Source of the DNA: Bacteroidota bacterium
GTDB taxonomy: Bacteria; Bacteroidota; Bacteroidia; M30B66
DNA length: 5,849 nt
Assembly: GCA_020438185.1 (NCBI GenBank)
Contig: JAGQVC010000123.1
Location: forward strand, 1-5,849
Direction of reading: 5' to 3'
Shown here piece by piece: positions 1-5,849 of this stretch. The translations under genes were made by a program, and so were the position numbers. Under the pieces are notes generated by a model. That model made no database searches. It saw only the letters and a program-made list of their open reading frames with translations, and was not told the DNA's origin. Every line of letters starts with the position of its first letter. Position 1 is the stretch's first letter.

Positions 1-800
1 TAGTTGCACGCTTTGGCAATTCTCACAGCACATTCGCCCATTTCACGGCGCATACTTTCGGAAACAACTGCCGAAGGTGCTTCTTCTACTACTTTTTGGT
101 GACGGCGCTGAATACTGCATTCCCTTTCGAACAAATAAACGCAATTGCCATGCGTATCGGCCATTATCTGAATTTCGATATGACGGGGCGAACCAACGTA
201 GCGTTCAATAAAAACGGAGCCGTCGCCAAATGCTGAACTTGCTTCGGAAATAGCGAGCTGCAATTGTTCTTTAAAATCGCTTTCCTGTTCAACAATTCTC
301 ATCCCCTTTCCTCCGCCTCCGGCGGAAGCCTTAATCAAAACCGGGTATCCAATTGAAGTGGCTATCGCCTGAGCTTCGTCGGGGTTGGTAATGGCTTCTT
401 CCGTTCCGGGAACCAATGGAATATTGTGTGCCTTAGCGGCAGCCTTGGCAGCCAGTTTGGAGCCCATCATTTCCATGGATTCGGGCGAAGGTCCAATAAA
501 CGTGATACCTGCAGCCGTAACAGCACGAGAGAAAGCAGCATTTTCAGAAAGAAAACCGTAACCGGGATGAATTCCATCCACACCAAGCCGAAGCGCCTCC
601 CTAATAATAACATCTCCTTTAAGGTAAGAAGCCGATGAAGCAGCCGGTCCGATGCAGACAGCTTCATCGGCATACCGCACATGCGGCGAATATCTATCCG
701 CTTCGGAATAAACAGCAACTGTTCTGATTCCCATTTCACGCGCAGTTCGCATCACGCGAAGCGCTATTTCTCCCCTGTTTGCAACAAGTATTTTATTCAA
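1..800 (-). CDS. accC: Biotin carboxylase subunit of acetyl-/propionyl-CoA carboxylase, N-terminal part (C-terminus off the left edge)
   Basis: The enzyme carboxylates biotin on a carrier protein using ATP and bicarbonate; this feeds malonyl-CoA or methylmalonyl-CoA formation in the cytoplasm. My translation of the minus strand gives 266 uninterrupted residues. It opens with KILVANRGEIALR, the family's N-terminal signature. Also visible are MGSK (K115) and LIK (K157), the ATP-binding lysines; the glycine-rich loop GGGGKGM (161-167); SPRHIEIQ; and ECSIQRRHQKVVEEAP with C228 and K236 in the active site. Family members have about 450-500 residues, so the distal ATP-grasp metal ligands and C-terminal domain are missing here only because the window ends. 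There is no in-frame ATG at the N-terminus. I chose TTG at 800 (MNKILVANRG); TTG at 806 (MILNKILVANRG) is equally possible and would overlap the protease stop. Family resemblance favours the PccA-like carboxylases common in Bacteroidota, but the acyl-CoA substrate cannot be told from this subunit. The family call is near certain; the exact start is not. Confidence 0.95.
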   Translation of the reverse strand, partial: MNKILVANRGEIALRVMRTAREMGIRTVAVYSEADRYSPHVRYADEAVCIGPAASSASYLKGDVIIREALRLGVDGIHPGYGFLSENAAFSRAVTAAGITFIGPSPESMEMMGSKLAAKAAAKAHNIPLVPGTEEAITNPDEAQAIATSIGYPVLIKASAGGGGKGMRIVEQESDFKEQLQLAISEASSAFGDGSVFIERYVGSPRHIEIQIMADTHGNCVYLFERECSIQRRHQKVVEEAPSAVVSESMRREMGECAVRIAKACN

Positions 801-802
801 AA

Positions 803-3718
803 TCAATAATGTATTACTGGTAAAACATAGACTGCATCCTCTGACTGAATCCTGAGCGAATAAATACCGGCTTGGTAATTTCCAACAGAAATAACAATGG
901 ATTGTGCCGCATTTCCAGATGTAATGAGCCTTCCGGTTGAGTCATACAACTGATAATCAAAGTTTCCTTTACTGCCATTCTCAATGCGCAGATAATCATT
1001 TACGGGATTAGGAAAAACTTTGAAGTATGATTTATTGTCGAGCGAATAAACTGATTCGATGCTGAAATAGTAAGGCTCTGATGCTGTGGAGCAGCCATTT
1101 GCAGAAATAACAACATAGTAATCGCCGGTTTCGGTAGCAGTTATTGACTGAGAAGTTTCACCCTGAATTGCAGATCCATTAAAATACCACTGGAAATTCC
1201 CCGATCCTGATGCTGTAAGAATATTATCAGCAACGGAAATAACGGGAGCAATTGGCGATTCAACAACAGTAACAAAGTCAATTAAATTAATGGTATCTGC
1301 GTAAGCACTGTTCCAGGCAATTAAAGTAACATCGTAGGTTCCGGATGCAACATAATTTACCTGTGGTGTTGCAGCATTCGAAGTTGAAGGTTGTCCACCC
1401 TCGAACGACCAGCTAAAAGAAACCGCGTTTTCACTTAAATTCTCAAATACGACGGGTGTGCCGGTACAAATTGTTTCCTGAGCAACAGAAAAGGAAGCAA
1501 TAACCGGTTGAATTAGCGGAACTGTGCAAATTCCACTTACCTGAATATCGTCAACATAAATATTATTGCCTGCATCATTAAATGCTTCCAGTCTGAATTT
1601 TACCTCTTCTGCCCCATCCCAGGCTGAAATATCCAGATCGAGACATTCGGTGCCGCTGCACCAGTCGGCTGCTGAAGATGGTGTAAACGAAGAGTTCAAC
1701 AGAACATTTGTTGCAAGTGGATTATTGCTATTACTTCCACCACCTTTGGCATCCAGTCGGTTCCAGGACAAGCCGTTATCCGGTGAAATGCTTACAATAA
1801 GTGAATCTTCCTGCGAAGCAGTTCTGCGGCGATGCGCATATTTTAGTTGCAGCCTGTTATTACTTGTGTTTGCGAGTGAAAAAACAGGGGAATCAAGGTA
1901 ATCGCGCTGGCCAGCGTTTCCCTGATTGTTGAACATATTAATTCCCAGACTAAAATTACTTCCGCCATTACCGGAAGCAGAAAATATTTCCCAGGTGTTT
2001 GACTGATCGGGATTATCAATGCTGAATCCTGCGCCAGTAAGGTCGTTAGATTCAAAATCTTCTGTAAATACGATGCGGGTTCCGGTATTGGTAACAGATA
2101 CATAATTGTTGTAAGTTATCGTATCGGACCCGTAAACATTGGTAACTATGAGCGTTACTTCATAGTCTCCAAAATCGTTGTACGTAACTACTGGATCTTC
2201 CAGAGTAGATGTAAGCGGATTACCTCCGGGAAAGCTCCATGCATAAGATTCTGCATTGGATGAAGAGAGATTATTGAAATTTACTTCCAGACCTGGACAA
2301 CCTGTGCGACCCGGGGCATTGAAATTGGCAACCGGAGGTACATCGGTAGCGCACACGTAAGTTTGAACCTGTTCAATTGCTCCATTCAAATTAAGACGAC
2401 GACTTTCGGCAACCAATCCATCGAATGCTGAGATTTGCTCAGCTCCATTAAAAAGATAATCCCGCATTGTGAGCGCGAGTGTGGCCGGACTGTTTTTGTA
2501 ATCCTGAATCAGTACATCACAAGCAGCGGCATACATTAGGGCGATTGAACCAGCAACATGCGGAGTTGCCATGGAAGTACCCGTTAGGTTACCGTAATTG
2601 GAATTTGTTACAGTTGAATAAATAGCAGAACCTGGAGAAGCAATATCGATTGAAGTTGTACCAAACCCGGCCCCATTGTATTTGGCATCGTTGCGCGTGC
2701 TGTTTGTCACAGCAATCATAAATTCCGAAACACAGGCAGTTGGAATGTCACCGGTCTGATCAATATTAAAATTGGCATTTGCAGTTGCACCTGCACTAAG
2801 AATACCCAATTCACCCAAATCATCATAGAAGCCGCACCAGATTGGATAATCGGCAGGATCACCCTGATCGACCCCAAAAGAAGAATTGGTAGAAACCACA
2901 AAAGCCCCCATTTCGCCATTTGTTTCGTTGTAGAGCTGGCGCATGGCTGCAACATATGAATAAGCTGCAACAACGGTAGCTTCATTCCCGGAAGATCCTG
3001 CAACAGGCAGAATTTTAACATTCCAGTTTACACCAGAAATACCGATTCCATTGTTTCCTTTAGCCCCGATAATTCCTGAGACATGTGTTCCATGCTGGTC
3101 AGACGGAATCGTGCCATCATCGTTGTATGCATCCCAACCGTTCACGTCATCGATATAACCATTGTTGTCGTCATCGATACCATTACCGGGAATTTCATGA
3201 TAATTAACGAAAAAATTGTCCACCAGGTCGGGATGAGTGAGCTGAAAACCTCCGTCAATTACAGCCACAACGATAGTATCTCCTAATGCAGTAAGCCCGC
3301 CTGTTGTAACATCCCATGCGAGCGTGGCATCAATATCGGCACCTTCGGTTCCACCGCTTTGACCGGTATTTTTGAGTGACCATTGCTGAGTGAATGAAGC
3401 ATCATCGGGTTCGGTTGCACGCAGCTGAACTTCATGATTGTATTGTGCGAAACGAACACCTGGAAGTTCTCTGAGTTTCTTCAAAATAGCTTCTCCGCTT
3501 TCCGACTCAATTCCTATAAGCCAGATGTTGTAATTGGCAGATAAATTTCTTTTTGTTTCAATTTCATTCAGGCCTGCGGCCGATGCCTGGCTGATGAACT
3601 TATCGAATGTTTCGGTTTTCTGAAGTCTGATAATAAATTCGCCCGGAACAATGTTGTTTTGTTGGGAAATGGCGTAAAAACTTATCAGAAAAAATAACAG
3701 GGTAGTAATCTTCTTCAT
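803..3718 (-). CDS. Secreted S8 (subtilisin-like) serine protease with PKD domains and T9SS C-terminal sorting domain
   Basis: This is an extracellular endopeptidase of 971 residues. Residues 1-18 are a signal peptide (KK, then a hydrophobic run to FYAIS). Residues 20-100 look like a propeptide (NIVPGEFIIRLQ...). The catalytic domain spans about 125-455: Asp155 in VVAVIDGG, His209 in HGTHVSG, Ser382 in GTSMATPHVAG. An Asp/Asn-rich insert at 178-202 (NGIDDDNNGYIDD) probably binds calcium. Next come a PKD domain (460-545; SYAWSFPGG, YEVTLIVTN), a region resembling MAM or jelly-roll modules (550-730; FTEDFESN... IYVDDIQVSG), a second PKD domain (738-820; FSWSFEGG, YDVTLIAWN), an Ig-like segment (823-886; FQWYFNGSAI) and a T9SS type A sorting domain (897-971; VFPNPVNDYLRIEN, GIYSLRI). 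This predicts Sec export followed by T9SS passage to the surface or medium. Ten cysteines could form disulfides, for example C295-C329 or C687-C692. The last strand (YVLPVIHY) lacks the lysine-rich ending frequent in these domains. ATG at 3718 is supported by the signal peptide directly after it. Physiological substrate unknown. Confidence 0.95.
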   Translation of the reverse strand: MKKITTLLFFLISFYAISQQNNIVPGEFIIRLQKTETFDKFISQASAAGLNEIETKRNLSANYNIWLIGIESESGEAILKKLRELPGVRFAQYNHEVQLRATEPDDASFTQQWSLKNTGQSGGTEGADIDATLAWDVTTGGLTALGDTIVVAVIDGGFQLTHPDLVDNFFVNYHEIPGNGIDDDNNGYIDDVNGWDAYNDDGTIPSDQHGTHVSGIIGAKGNNGIGISGVNWNVKILPVAGSSGNEATVVAAYSYVAAMRQLYNETNGEMGAFVVSTNSSFGVDQGDPADYPIWCGFYDDLGELGILSAGATANANFNIDQTGDIPTACVSEFMIAVTNSTRNDAKYNGAGFGTTSIDIASPGSAIYSTVTNSNYGNLTGTSMATPHVAGSIALMYAAACDVLIQDYKNSPATLALTMRDYLFNGAEQISAFDGLVAESRRLNLNGAIEQVQTYVCATDVPPVANFNAPGRTGCPGLEVNFNNLSSSNAESYAWSFPGGNPLTSTLEDPVVTYNDFGDYEVTLIVTNVYGSDTITYNNYVSVTNTGTRIVFTEDFESNDLTGAGFSIDNPDQSNTWEIFSASGNGGSNFSLGINMFNNQGNAGQRDYLDSPVFSLANTSNNRLQLKYAHRRRTASQEDSLIVSISPDNGLSWNRLDAKGGGSNSNNPLATNVLLNSSFTPSSAADWCSGTECLDLDISAWDGAEEVKFRLEAFNDAGNNIYVDDIQVSGICTVPLIQPVIASFSVAQETICTGTPVVFENLSENAVSFSWSFEGGQPSTSNAATPQVNYVASGTYDVTLIAWNSAYADTINLIDFVTVVESPIAPVISVADNILTASGSGNFQWYFNGSAIQGETSQSITATETGDYYVVISANGCSTASEPYYFSIESVYSLDNKSYFKVFPNPVNDYLRIENGSKGNFDYQLYDSTGRLITSGNAAQSIVISVGNYQAGIYSLRIQSEDAVYVLPVIHY

Positions 3719-3771
3719 GTGATGGTTGATTCTTCTGCAAATTACAAAAAGTTCCTTTTCATGATAATAAC

Positions 3772-3795
3772 AAAGGCAGCACAGAGGCTGCCTTT
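3772..3795 (-). terminator. Hairpin terminator after sucC
   Basis: Read on the minus strand, AAAGGCAGC, a six-base loop CTCTGT, and GCTGCCTTT form a perfect 9-bp stem. It starts 19 bases past the sucC stop codon and is followed by a T-rich but interrupted tail (GTTATTATC). Position and symmetry fit an intrinsic terminator for sucC; the imperfect U-tract means read-through into the protease gene is possible. Confidence 0.7.
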
Positions 3796-3814
3796 GATGT
3801 AAGTTTTATTTATT

Positions 3815-5005
3815 TCAGGAAAGGACTTCCTTAACCTTGTCTGCAGCTTCCTGCAATTGAATTGCTGAAAGTACGCGCAGACCGGAATCGTCGATTATCT
3901 GCTTGGCTTCGACAGCATTTGTTCCCTGAAGACGAACGATAATCGGCACTTTAATTTCGCCAATATTCCGATAAGCATCAACAATACCCTGAGCAACGCG
4001 GTCGCAGCGAACAATTCCTCCAAAAATGTTTACCAGAATAGCTTTCACGTTATCATCTTTAAGAATAATCCTAAAAGCCTGCTCAACACGCGCAGCATCG
4101 GCAGTACCGCCAACATCAAGGAAATTGGCCGGGTCGCCACCGGCGAGTTTGATAATGTCCATTGTTGCCATGGCCAAACCTGCACCGTTTACCATACAAC
4201 CAATGTTTCCGTCGAGTTTAACGTAGTTGAGGTTATGTTCACCGGCTTCTACTTCGGTAGGATCTTCTTCATGAACATCACGCATTTCGAGGATATCCTT
4301 GTGGCGGAATAAGCCATTTTCATCAAGGTTAACTTTTGCATCTACCGCAATTACTTTTCCGTCAGAAGTTTTCAGAACCGGATTGATTTCGAATTGTGAA
4401 GCATCGATGCTGTCGTAAGCTTTGTAAAGTGATGTTACAAATTTTACCATTTGCTTGTTTGATTCACCTTTCAAACCAAGGTTGTATGCGATTTTACGAG
4501 CCTGAAATCCCTGAAGGCCAACACGTGGATCAATTTCTTCCCGAAGGATTTTTTCCGGATTTGAATGTGCTACTTCTTCAATGTCCATCCCACCTTCGGT
4601 GGTATAAATGAACATATTACGACCTGTTTGACGGTTGAGCAAAACGCTCATATAATACTCCTTTGGTTCCTCAGCACCCGGGTAATAAACATCCTGAGCA
4701 ATTAACACTTTGCGAACAAGCTTCCCTTCCGGACCCGTTTGCGGTGTAACGAGAGTCATACCAAGTATTTTGGAAGAAATCTCACGAACATCATCAAGGC
4801 TTTTAGCCAGTTTAACGCCACCGCCTTTACCGCGACCACCAGCATGAATCTGAGCTTTAACAACCCACCAGCCGGTTCCGGTTTGCTCCTGTAAAAGTTT
4901 TGCTGCATCAACCGCCTGATCCGGAGTTTCCGCAACTATACCTTCCTGAATTCCAACGCCGTAGCTTTTTAAAATAGATTTACCCTGATATTCGTGAATG
5001 TTCAT
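3815..5005 (-). CDS. sucC: Succinyl-CoA synthetase (succinate-CoA ligase) beta subunit
   Basis: This is the beta subunit of the TCA-cycle enzyme that interconverts succinyl-CoA and succinate with phosphorylation of ADP or GDP; it works in the cytoplasm with the alpha subunit SucD. The 396 residues match the usual length (E. coli SucC has 388). The ATP-grasp domain starts MNIHEYQGKSILKSYG and has the nucleotide-binding stretch K50-AQIHAGGRGKGGGVK. The metal-binding residues are N208 in FEINPV and D222 in VDAK. The C-terminal ligase domain shows NGAGLAMATMD (273-283), LDVGGTA (296-302) and the phosphohistidine-facing loop NIFGGIVRCDR (326-336). The frame stays open up to an ATG at 5080, but I start at 5005: homologues begin MNIHEYQ, and a promoter -7 box lies inside the extension at 5025-5032. 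sucD is not downstream, so the alpha subunit must be encoded elsewhere. A hairpin follows the stop. Nucleotide preference is not determined. Confidence 0.97.
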   Translation of the reverse strand: MNIHEYQGKSILKSYGVGIQEGIVAETPDQAVDAAKLLQEQTGTGWWVVKAQIHAGGRGKGGGVKLAKSLDDVREISSKILGMTLVTPQTGPEGKLVRKVLIAQDVYYPGAEEPKEYYMSVLLNRQTGRNMFIYTTEGGMDIEEVAHSNPEKILREEIDPRVGLQGFQARKIAYNLGLKGESNKQMVKFVTSLYKAYDSIDASQFEINPVLKTSDGKVIAVDAKVNLDENGLFRHKDILEMRDVHEEDPTEVEAGEHNLNYVKLDGNIGCMVNGAGLAMATMDIIKLAGGDPANFLDVGGTADAARVEQAFRIILKDDNVKAILVNIFGGIVRCDRVAQGIVDAYRNIGEIKVPIIVRLQGTNAVEAKQIIDDSGLRVLSAIQLQEAADKVKEVLS

Positions 5006-5024
5006 GTGCTGTGAAATTTTGAGG

Positions 5025-5032
5025 CAAAAGTA
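5025..5032 (-). promoter_or_regulatory. Bacteroidota-type -7 promoter box for sucC
   Basis: On the minus strand this reads TACTTTTG, an exact match to the TAnnTTTG -7 consensus used by the Bacteroidota primary sigma factor. It lies 19 bases upstream of the chosen sucC ATG, so the leader would be very short. A TTTG occurs further upstream (5059-5062) but 26 bases from the box, longer than the usual spacing, so the -33 element is unconvincing. No Shine-Dalgarno is seen, which is normal in this phylum. Confidence 0.6.
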
Positions 5033-5143
5033 TGGTATTTTGTTGCTTAAAATGAACTCAAACGTTGCAAAATTCAACACGCTCCGGCAAAAGGAACGGG
5101 GGTTAACAAAACTATGTTGAAAACGCCATCCTGCTGAAAGCAG

Positions 5144-5151
5144 AAGTTTTG
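5144..5151 (+). promoter_or_regulatory. Possible -7 promoter box for the rightward DUF4287/SRPBCC-like gene
   Basis: The plus strand reads AAGTTTTG, which matches TAnnTTTG except at the first base, 41 bases before the ATG at 5193. A TTG at 5117-5119 lies 24 bases upstream, at or slightly beyond the usual spacing. The downstream bases GCCT also follow the sucC box on the other strand. A small hairpin (CTGCT, GAA, AGCAG; 5131-5143) sits directly in front. This is a weak, position-based candidate. Confidence 0.3.
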
Positions 5152-5192
5152 CCTATTTAACACACTTTTATATGAATTAAATCTACCACGAT

Positions 5193-5759
5193 ATGTCACG
5201 TTCATCTACCACAGAAACGGATCAAATTACCATTGACATAATACAATCGGCAACCGGAAAATCACCTGTTGAATGGCATGGATTAATGTCGGAAAAATGT
5301 CCACCCAATGCTTCAGAAAGCGACTGTATAAAATTGCTGACGCAAGATTTTGGGATAAGGCCTGAACTGGCGAGGCATTTAACTGAAATGCATTTTGCTT
5401 TGAGGACAAAGCTTGATTCCAGTGAAGAAATTACAACGGTTACCAAAACCTTTCCTTTGGCAATACATGTTGTGGAGTCATATTTTACATCGGGTAGTTT
5501 GCGGGAAAGCTGGCTTGGTGAAGATTTTACACCATCCCTGATTAACACAGGGCGCAACATCCGCCTGGAAGGCGCACTACCCGGAAAAGTATTTGTGAAT
5601 TTTAATGGAAAAGGACCTGCAAAATGCCAGATTACAGTGCAACACCTTAAATTAGCCAGCCGGGAACAGGCCGAAGAAATAAGGAAGTACTGGAAAGCGC
5701 GACTTGATATTCTGGCAGAAGTCCTGAAAGTGAATGATACAAACGAGAAACTTAAATAA
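5193..5759 (+). CDS. Small protein with DUF4287-like N-terminal and SRPBCC-like C-terminal region, function unknown
   Basis: The product has 188 residues, with no signal peptide or membrane segment, so it is probably cytoplasmic. Residues 14-66 follow the DUF4287 pattern: TGKSPVEWHGLM (21-32), then a helix leading to LLTQDFGIRPELARHL (48-63). From about 82 on it resembles the Bet v 1-like SRPBCC (AHSA1/polyketide-cyclase-type) fold: FPLAIHVVESYF, then SLRESWLGE where these proteins often have a conserved Trp, then GKVFVNFNGKGPAKCQITVQHLKL (131-154), and a C-terminal helix REQAEEIRKYWKARLDILAEVL (157-178). SRPBCC domains often bind hydrophobic ligands, but none can be inferred here. The second half is shorter than a full SRPBCC domain. 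ATG at 5193 is the first good start; no ribosome binding site is evident. It diverges from sucC and overlaps the following ABC ATPase gene by 26 bases. Domain names are from memory of family patterns and should be taken as likely; the reading frame itself is secure. Confidence 0.8.
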   Translation: MSRSSTTETDQITIDIIQSATGKSPVEWHGLMSEKCPPNASESDCIKLLTQDFGIRPELARHLTEMHFALRTKLDSSEEITTVTKTFPLAIHVVESYFTSGSLRESWLGEDFTPSLINTGRNIRLEGALPGKVFVNFNGKGPAKCQITVQHLKLASREQAEEIRKYWKARLDILAEVLKVNDTNEKLK

Positions 5760-5849
5760 ATCATTTGGCAAACTGCAGGTTCTGAAGGACATAAATTTTG
5801 AAATTCAGGAGGCAGAGGTAGTTGCCATTGTAGGAGCTTCGGGAGCGGG
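5734..5849 (+). CDS. lolD: ABC transporter ATP-binding protein, LolD-like, N-terminal fragment (runs off the right edge)
   Basis: The first 38 codons of an ABC ATPase are present. They read MIQTRNLNKSFGKLQVLKD, with F11 as the A-loop aromatic, then INFEIQEAEVVAIVG and GASGAG (34-39, the last glycine codon cut by the edge), the start of Walker A. The spacing from start to Walker A and the GASGAG form match LolD/FtsE-type ATPases of the MacB family; LolD with LolC/E extracts lipoproteins from the inner membrane toward the outer membrane. The usual KGE before the strand is EAE here. The signature, Walker B and H-loop lie outside the window, so LolD rather than another MacB-family ATPase is an inference. 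ATG at 5734 overlaps the upstream gene by 26 bases in another frame; the only in-frame alternative would shorten the conserved N-terminus. Translation is probably coupled to the upstream gene. Confidence 0.85.
   Translation, partial: MIQTRNLNKSFGKLQVLKDINFEIQEAEVVAIVGASGA

Noticed and set aside
426..739. Open frames of 70 and 90 codons inside the biotin carboxylase region
   Set aside because: They overlap a continuous, strongly conserved biotin carboxylase frame; the minus-strand one is the same DNA read in a shifted frame. No frameshift is needed in the real gene.
1155..2340. The two PKD regions of the protease as a recent DNA duplication
   Set aside because: They share only family-level motifs (WSF-GG, YDVTLI-like strands); the nucleotide sequences are clearly different, so any duplication is ancient.
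3737..3744. Minus-strand TAATTTGC as a protease -7 promoter box
   Set aside because: It is one base short of TAnnTTTG and no -33 TTTG lies at a suitable distance, so it is too weak to annotate.
5006..5080. N-terminal extension of sucC by 25 residues to an ATG at 5080
   Set aside because: Homologues begin at MNIHEYQ, the extra residues resemble nothing in the family, and a good -7 promoter box lies inside the extension.
5131..5143. CTGCT-GAA-AGCAG hairpin as a terminator or riboregulator
   Set aside because: A 5-bp stem with a 3-base loop and no adequate U-tract is expected by chance, and no converging gene ends there.
5222..5764. Long minus-strand open frame of 180 codons opposite the DUF4287/SRPBCC-like gene
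   Set aside because: It is antisense to a frame with recognisable family patterns, its translation is Ser/Cys-rich with no motif, and it has no supported start. It is a shadow.

Overview
The window looks like chromosomal DNA from a member of the Bacteroidota. The long secreted protease ends in a type IX secretion (T9SS) C-terminal sorting domain, a feature of that phylum. The sucC upstream region carries an exact match to the Bacteroidota -7 promoter consensus TAnnTTTG, and ribosome binding sites are weak or absent. Without a database search I cannot place it below phylum level.

Layout. Three genes lie on the minus strand, transcribed right to left: sucC (succinyl-CoA synthetase beta subunit, complete, 3815-5005), a 971-residue secreted subtilisin-like protease (complete, 803-3718), and a biotin carboxylase of the AccC/PccA type (N-terminal 266 residues only, running off the left edge). 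Two genes lie on the plus strand, diverging from sucC across 187 bases: a 188-residue protein that looks like a DUF4287-type helical domain joined to an SRPBCC-like C-terminal half (5193-5759), and the first 38 codons of an ABC transporter ATPase of LolD type (5734 to the right edge).

How the parts relate. sucC appears to be its own transcription unit, with a -7 promoter box just upstream and a perfect 9-bp hairpin after its stop; sucD is not next to it. The protease follows after a 97-base gap. The biotin carboxylase frame begins right at the protease stop codon and has no ATG start, so the two may be co-transcribed despite unrelated roles (secreted proteolysis versus acyl-CoA carboxylation). 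The DUF4287/SRPBCC-like gene overlaps the LolD-like gene by 26 bases, which suggests translational coupling.

I found no mobile element, CRISPR array, tRNA or rRNA. Most of the window is ordinary core and secretory gene content. The least described element is the DUF4287/SRPBCC-like protein coupled to the lolD-like gene, and the oddest local detail is the non-ATG start of the biotin carboxylase at the protease stop.
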